From an uncultured Anaerococcus sp. (GTDB lineage: Bacteria > Bacillota > Clostridia > Tissierellales > Peptoniphilaceae): DNA of 26,697 bases. The DNA lies in NCBI RefSeq assembly GCF_947253225.1, contig NZ_CAMXYR010000020.1:1-26697 (forward strand), written 5' to 3'. The notes under the pieces were generated by a model that worked only from the letters and a program-made list of their open reading frames with translations, had not been told where the DNA came from and made no database searches. How positions within the stretch are numbered: the first letter of the stretch is position 1; the number at the start of each line of letters is the position of its first letter. The position numbers and the translations under genes were made by a program. This document shows positions 22,727-26,697 of the stretch, piece after piece.

Positions 22727-24505
22727 ATGGAAAGAAAAGATATAGATGAAAGATTAAAGTGGGATACCACATCAATTTATGCAAAAGACGAGGATTTCTA
22801 TAGGGAAATCGAAGAAATCAATAAGCTTTCCCAAGAACTTGGAGAATTTGAAGGAAAAATCACATCAAATCTTCAAACATTCAAAGCATTTATAAAACTT
22901 GATGAAAAATTATCAAGGAAACTGGAAAAAGCTTATGTATACGCATCTCTTAGGTCTGATGAGGATACAAGAGTAACCAAATACCAAGAAATGAGTCAAA
23001 TTGCTACAAATACCTATGTTGCAGTTGCTCAAGCTTCATCTTTTGTAAGACCAGAGCTTTTGGCAACCGACTATGAACTTATAAAAGAATATTTAAAGGA
23101 TCCAGAAATTATTAACCTAGCTCATTACTTTGATAATATCTACAGGTACAAGGACCACACCCTTGATTCAAAAAGTGAGCAAATCATAGCAAGTTTTGGA
23201 AAAACAGCCCAAAACCCACGTTCAACTTATATGATTTTTGAAAATGCAGATTTAAGCTTTCCAAGCGTTGAAAAAGATGGGGAAGAAATCCAAATAACTG
23301 GAGCAAACTTTGTAAACCTCCAACAAGATAAGGATAGGGACTTCAGACGTGAAGTTTACGAGAAATACTACCAAACTTACAGGCAATTTGCCAATACTCT
23401 AGCAAGTACTCTTGATGGAGATTATTCAGCCCACAACACAGAAGCAAGGCTTAGAAAATTTGATTCAGCTAGGCAAATGAGCCTCTTTGCCAACAATCTT
23501 CCTGAGGAGATTTACGACAATCTTTTGGAAGTCATCCACGACAATGTAGATATTCATAGAGATTACACAAGTCTAAGGAAGGACTTTCTTGGGGTAGACG
23601 ACTTAGGTTTTCACGATATCTATATGCCACTTGTAAAAGATTATGAGAGAAAAATCGACTTTGATGAGGCTAAGGAAATAGTGCTTGAGGCAATCAAACC
23701 TTTGGGCGAAGAATATGTAAAAGTTGCTAGAAATGGTTTTGAGACGGGATGGTTTGATGTATGCCCAAACAAGGGCAAGAGAGGTGGAGCTTACTCTTCA
23801 GGTTCTTACGATACCCAACCTTTCATCCTCCTAAATTACACAGATACAATTGATGATGTATTTACAGTGATTCATGAACTGGGCCATTCTATGCACTCCT
23901 ACTACACAAGAAAGACCCAAAACTACCAATATGGAGCTTATTCAATCTTCTTAGCAGAGATAGCATCAACAACAAATGAGCTTCTTCTCCTAGATTATTT
24001 ACTCAAAAACTCTAAGTCAGAAGAAGAAACAGCTTACTTGTTAAATTATTTTGTGAATCAATTTAAGTCAACAGTCTTTAGACAAGCCATGTTTGCAGAA
24101 TTTGAACACAAGGTAAATAAGCTAGTAGAAAAAGGAGAGCCAATTCCAGCAGAAAGACTCCACGAAATATACAAGCAATTGAACGAAGACCTCTTTGGAA
24201 AGGACATAAAGGTAGATGAATACATCTCAGCAGAATGGGCTAGGATACCTCACTTCTATATGTTCTACTATGTTTTCCAATATGCTACTGGTTTTATGAG
24301 TGCAGTCGCCCTAAGCCAAAACATCCTTCATGGAACAGATGAGCAAAGACAAGCTTACCTCAATTTCCTAAAGGCAGGAGAGAGCGAATACCCACTAGAA
24401 GTTCTCAAAAAAGCAGGGGTAGATATGACCAACAAAGTTGCTATGCAAAAGGCAATGGATGTAGCAAGAGGAGCTCTCAAAGATTTAAGAGAGGCAATTT
24501 TATAA
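22727..24505 (+). CDS. pepF: Oligoendopeptidase F (M3B zinc metallopeptidase)
   Basis: A 592-residue cytosolic peptidase that degrades oligopeptides, of the M3 family. The zinc site HELGH is at 383-387 within FTVIHELGHSMHSYYT, and the third ligand region follows in FLAEIASTTNELLL. The N-terminus KWDTTSIYAKDEDFYREIEEI, the RPELLATD segment and the C-terminal EYISAEWARIPHFYMFYYVFQYATG are typical of PepF. Length is normal (about 600). The ATG follows AAGGAGAAATT. It fits a peptide- and amino-acid-fermenting lifestyle. A terminator follows 8 bases after the stop. Confidence 0.97.
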   Translation: MERKDIDERLKWDTTSIYAKDEDFYREIEEINKLSQELGEFEGKITSNLQTFKAFIKLDEKLSRKLEKAYVYASLRSDEDTRVTKYQEMSQIATNTYVAVAQASSFVRPELLATDYELIKEYLKDPEIINLAHYFDNIYRYKDHTLDSKSEQIIASFGKTAQNPRSTYMIFENADLSFPSVEKDGEEIQITGANFVNLQQDKDRDFRREVYEKYYQTYRQFANTLASTLDGDYSAHNTEARLRKFDSARQMSLFANNLPEEIYDNLLEVIHDNVDIHRDYTSLRKDFLGVDDLGFHDIYMPLVKDYERKIDFDEAKEIVLEAIKPLGEEYVKVARNGFETGWFDVCPNKGKRGGAYSSGSYDTQPFILLNYTDTIDDVFTVIHELGHSMHSYYTRKTQNYQYGAYSIFLAEIASTTNELLLLDYLLKNSKSEEETAYLLNYFVNQFKSTVFRQAMFAEFEHKVNKLVEKGEPIPAERLHEIYKQLNEDLFGKDIKVDEYISAEWARIPHFYMFYYVFQYATGFMSAVALSQNILHGTDEQRQAYLNFLKAGESEYPLEVLKKAGVDMTNKVAMQKAMDVARGALKDLREAIL

Positions 24506-24513
24506 ATATGCTA

Positions 24514-24540
24514 GGCTAAGGCGAAAGCTTTAGCCTTTTT
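24514..24540 (+). terminator. Terminator after pepF
   Basis: GGCTAAGGC (24514-24522) pairs with GCTTTAGCC (24527-24535), nine pairs with one G-U, GAAA tetraloop, then TTTTT. Bases 24541-24737 beyond it are AT-rich with nothing recognisable. Confidence 0.93.
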
Positions 24541-24737
24541 GTGTGTTTATTTATCGGATGATTCATAGAATGCTTAAAACCAACAGTTTTCTTACAAATA
24601 AAGTGTAGAAAATATATAAAATAAACTGAGGGAAATATTTTAATCCAATAGAGTCTTTTGGAAAAGGAAAAATCGGAATATACTAGAGAAAAAATTCTAC
24701 AAAAGAGCTTGAAAGAAATTAAGTAGAGGATTTTTGA

Positions 24738-24769
24738 ACAAAAAAAGCTTTTGGAACAACCAAAAGCTT
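24738..24769 (-). terminator. Terminator after the second AGCS symporter gene
   Basis: AAGCTTTTGG (24745-24754) is the exact complement of CCAAAAGCTT (24760-24769), a ten-base-pair stem; on the minus strand it is followed by seven T. It starts 8 bases past the symporter stop and faces the pepF terminator. Confidence 0.93.
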
Positions 24770-24776
24770 AATTTAT

Positions 24777-26189
24777 CTAATCTTCAAAATAAGATTTCCA
24801 TTTATTATCATAGGTCCACTTATAATTTCCTTTTTTGCTTGAATTCTTATAGGAATCAAAATCTTTCAACAACCTATAGAAAGGCTTGGCCATCAAAACT
24901 AGAGCGATTACATTAGGAATAACCATAAGAGCATTGGCAGTATCAGCCACATTCCAAGCAAACTTCAACCCACCTATGGCTCCTAAGTAGCAAAATCCTA
25001 TATAAATGTATTTAAAGTAAGAACTTGCCTTATCGGACTTGGTTAGGTAGAAAATAGACCTTTGGCCATAATAACACCAAGATACAGCTGTAGTAAAGGC
25101 AAAAAGAATTAGGCTTACACTAACAACTAACCTCCCCAGAGGAAGAGACTTAGAAAAGGCAGCAGCAGTAAGGCTTGCACCAGATAAGTTTGGGTCAGTC
25201 CACAAGCCGGAAGTAATAATAACAAGAGCTGTCATGGTACAAATCACAAGGGAAGATACAAAAACCTCAATTGCGCCCCACATACCTTGCCTGATAGGGT
25301 GATCGGTATGACTTGTTGCGTGAGCCATAGGAGCAGTACCAAGCCCAGCTTCATTAGAGAAAATACCCCTAGCCAGTCCCCACCTAACAGACATTAGCAC
25401 ACCAGAACCTGCCACACCTCCAACAAGAGATTCATTAGAGAAAGCGTCACTAATGATAAGTTTAAAAGCATCAACAAGGTAGTTTCTTTGGAGAAAAATT
25501 ATAAAAATAGAGCCAAGAACATAAAAAATTGCCATAAAAGGAACAATTTTTTCGGCAAAAGCCCCAATCCTCTTAATACCTCCAACAAGGACCAAAAGCA
25601 TAAGCAGAACAATAAAAACTCCTGAAGTTCTTAAAGAAAGACCACTTAAATCATTTATAGAATCAGAAATAGAATTTGCTTGGACAAGCCCACCAGTTCC
25701 AAGGATAGCTATAACAGAGAAAAACGCAAAAAGCTTGGCAAGCAAAGGCTTCTTAGCCCCCTTAGAAATATAATACATAGGGCCACCAACCAACTTCCCC
25801 TCACCATCAAGTTCACGAGTAGCTACAGCCAGACTTACCTCAACCATCTTAGTCGTCATACAAACAAGAGCAGCCATCCACATCCAAAAAATGGAGCCAG
25901 GACCGCCAAACTCTATGGCAGTAGAAACACCTATAATAGAGCCCGCACCAATAGTACCAGCAAGAGCAGTAGATACAGCTTGAAAGGGAGAGATAGAATT
26001 ATCGGTAGACCCGTTGTTAGCACGAGGTTTTCCGAAAGTTTGAGAAAAAATATAGAAAAAATTTCTATAAACCCAAAACCTCGACCTAAAAATCAAATAC
26101 AAGCCACCAAGAAAGAGAGTAACAATCATAGGATAACCCCATAAGAAAGTTCCCAAACGTCCATTTATATCAATTATTGTTTTAAACAA
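24777..26189 (-). CDS. AGCS family sodium:alanine/glycine symporter (second copy)
   Basis: A polytopic AGCS symporter for Na+-coupled uptake of a small neutral amino acid, only distantly similar to the one at 183-1595. Signature GPGSIFWMWMA, IFSNEAGLGTAPMAHA and TDHPIRQGMWGAIEVF are present, with the family's NGRLGTFLWGYPMIV start. The frame is open up to a TTG at 26240, but that codon lies in the promoter region. TTG 26187-26189 is preferred: GAGGA lies about 10 bases ahead, the product begins FKTIIDINGRLG like other family members, and the length becomes 470 residues. The gene is monocistronic, with its own palindrome-marked promoter and terminator. Confidence 0.92.
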   Translation of the reverse strand: MFKTIIDINGRLGTFLWGYPMIVTLFLGGLYLIFRSRFWVYRNFFYIFSQTFGKPRANNGSTDNSISPFQAVSTALAGTIGAGSIIGVSTAIEFGGPGSIFWMWMAALVCMTTKMVEVSLAVATRELDGEGKLVGGPMYYISKGAKKPLLAKLFAFFSVIAILGTGGLVQANSISDSINDLSGLSLRTSGVFIVLLMLLVLVGGIKRIGAFAEKIVPFMAIFYVLGSIFIIFLQRNYLVDAFKLIISDAFSNESLVGGVAGSGVLMSVRWGLARGIFSNEAGLGTAPMAHATSHTDHPIRQGMWGAIEVFVSSLVICTMTALVIITSGLWTDPNLSGASLTAAAFSKSLPLGRLVVSVSLILFAFTTAVSWCYYGQRSIFYLTKSDKASSYFKYIYIGFCYLGAIGGLKFAWNVADTANALMVIPNVIALVLMAKPFYRLLKDFDSYKNSSKKGNYKWTYDNKWKSYFED

Positions 26190-26203
26190 AAGTATCACAT
26201 CCT

Positions 26204-26248
26204 CTATAGTATAATTACATACTATAGACCTTTTTTTCAATTTGTAAA
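26204..26248 (-). promoter_or_regulatory. Promoter with perfect palindromic operator for AGCS symporter
   Basis: CTATAGTAT (26204-26212) and ATACTATAG (26219-26227) are exact inverted 9-mers with a 6-base centre. On the minus strand they cover a candidate -10 TATAGT (26221-26226), 16 bases from TTTACA (26243-26248), and the right-hand arm touches the ribosome-binding site. This looks like a repressor operator, for example of GntR or MarR type; the regulator is unknown. Confidence 0.6.
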
Positions 26249-26284
26249 CAAAAATATGAAAAAAATTGAAAATTAATAAATAAA

Positions 26285-26309
26285 ATAAGGCTATATAATA
26301 AGGCTATAT
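26285..26309 (+). repeat. Tandem 12-base repeat upstream of the strong promoters
   Basis: ATAAGGCTATAT occurs at 26285-26296 and 26298-26309, a 13-base period. It sits in the AT-rich stretch about 30 bases ahead of the first strong promoter and could be an activator site or an UP-like element. Confidence 0.5.
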
Positions 26310-26339
26310 TATAGAAAGAAAATAAAAATAAGAAAATAT

Positions 26340-26368
26340 TTGACATAAAGGAAAAATCCTAGTATTAT
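26340..26368 (+). promoter_or_regulatory. Strong tandem promoter P1
   Basis: TTGACA (26340-26345), 17-base spacer, TATTAT (26363-26368), which continues into TATAAT at 26366-26371. Confidence 0.85.
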
Positions 26369-26413
26369 AATAAGGCACGTTGAAGAGTTGGAAATTATGC
26401 AAAACAAAATAAT

Positions 26414-26442
26414 TTGACAACAAACTTCATAGAGTGTATAAT
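26414..26442 (+). promoter_or_regulatory. Strong tandem promoter P2, full consensus
   Basis: TTGACA (26414-26419), 17-base spacer, TATAAT (26437-26442): a perfect sigma-A consensus. ATGCGACAT follows near the expected start and is repeated after P3. Confidence 0.92.
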
Positions 26443-26509
26443 ATATGTAATGCGACATGAATTAAGAGCTTAAAAAACTAAAAAAATCATAAAAAAATGA
26501 TAAAAATAG

Positions 26510-26538
26510 TTGACAAGCAAAAAAATATGTGGTATTAT
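26510..26538 (+). promoter_or_regulatory. Strong tandem promoter P3
   Basis: TTGACA (26510-26515), 17-base spacer, TATTAT (26533-26538). Three such promoters within 200 bases, with no gene before the contig end, are typical of stable-RNA operons. Confidence 0.9.
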
Positions 26539-26544
26539 ATAAAA

Positions 26545-26697
26545 GTCGTTAAAGATGCGACATTGAACCGAGATTAACATCTAAGGATGATAATCATACA
26601 ATTATATAGAATATAACAACAACCAAAGTTAATACTTTGAGTACAATGATTCTTATCGGAAGATAAGGACAAAATAAATCACGCATCAGACAGAAGT
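26545..26697 (+). other. Probable rRNA-operon leader, cut by the contig end
   Basis: No coding frame or 16S start is visible. Small hairpins occur: CAAAG/CTTTG (26624-26639) and CTTATC-GGAA-GATAAG (26652-26667) with a GNRA loop. Tandem strong promoters followed by a non-coding structured leader and a contig break fit an rRNA operon collapsed in a short-read assembly. A tRNA or other stable-RNA operon is also possible. Confidence 0.6.

Noticed and set aside
25680..26144. Plus-strand open frame of 154 codons inside the second AGCS gene
   Set aside because: It is antisense to a clear symporter with intact signatures; the translation is Ser/Arg/Asn-rich with no domain.
26680..26697. Last bases (GCATCAGACAGAAGT) as a second adapter remnant
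   Set aside because: There is only loose similarity to adapter sequence and no mosaic-end match, so no call is made.
1..26697. CRISPR array, insertion sequence, prophage or tRNA genes
   Set aside because: No regularly spaced repeats, transposase or integrase motifs, phage genes or cloverleaf sequences were found on either strand.

Overview
The window looks like a contig end from a low-GC Gram-positive anaerobe (Bacillota). Supporting signs are AT-rich DNA, strong AGGAG ribosome-binding sites, TTGACA/TATAAT promoters, many rho-independent hairpins, a T-box leader, PerR-like boxes and lipobox lipoproteins. The gene mix (partial arginine-fermentation set, AGCS symporters, pyrimidine-nucleoside phosphorylase, PepF, peroxiredoxin with its reductase) fits an anaerobic coccus of the Anaerococcus/Peptoniphilus type, but this genus-level guess is inference only. 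Bases 1-24 are not genomic: they match the end of the Nextera/Tn5 sequencing adapter.

Layout. 183-3776 (+): an AGCS amino-acid symporter, carbamate kinase and ornithine carbamoyltransferase, i.e. the ATP-yielding half of arginine/citrulline fermentation. 3872-7402 (+): a DUF4236 protein, then a small Cys-tailed membrane protein overlapping by one base a P1B-like metal ATPase with an atypical membrane motif. 7555-7882: a decayed C-terminal remnant of a CNT nucleoside transporter. 7926-10396 (+): pyrimidine-nucleoside phosphorylase and a second transcarbamylase that has lost the ornithine-contact residues. 10451-13361 (+): promoter, T-box riboswitch and a three-gene TrpXYZ-type aromatic amino-acid ABC transporter. 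13487-17004 (-): a zinc-uptake operon with overlapping genes, zinT-znuA-znuC-znuB, behind a repeated GTTAATC motif. 17308-19408 (-): ahpC-ahpF peroxide defence with two PerR-like boxes. 19606-20514 (-): an EamA/DMT exporter preceded by an unusual structured leader containing a terminator. 20912-24505 (+): a divergent glycerate-kinase-like protein, a rhomboid protease and oligoendopeptidase F. 24777-26189 (-): a second AGCS symporter with a perfect palindrome over its promoter. 26340-26697 (+): three tandem consensus promoters running off the contig end, most likely the start of an rRNA operon.

How the genes fit together. Much of the window is peptide and amino-acid economy: PepF cuts peptides, AGCS and TrpXYZ carriers import amino acids, the transcarbamylase/carbamate kinase pair makes ATP, and the nucleoside phosphorylase salvages pyrimidines. 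Around this sit metal homeostasis (Zn uptake, P-type ATPase) and peroxide defence. No phage, IS element, CRISPR array or defence island is visible. The candidates for undescribed biology are the EamA leader RNA, the DUF6110-ATPase pair with its leader, and the second transcarbamylase.
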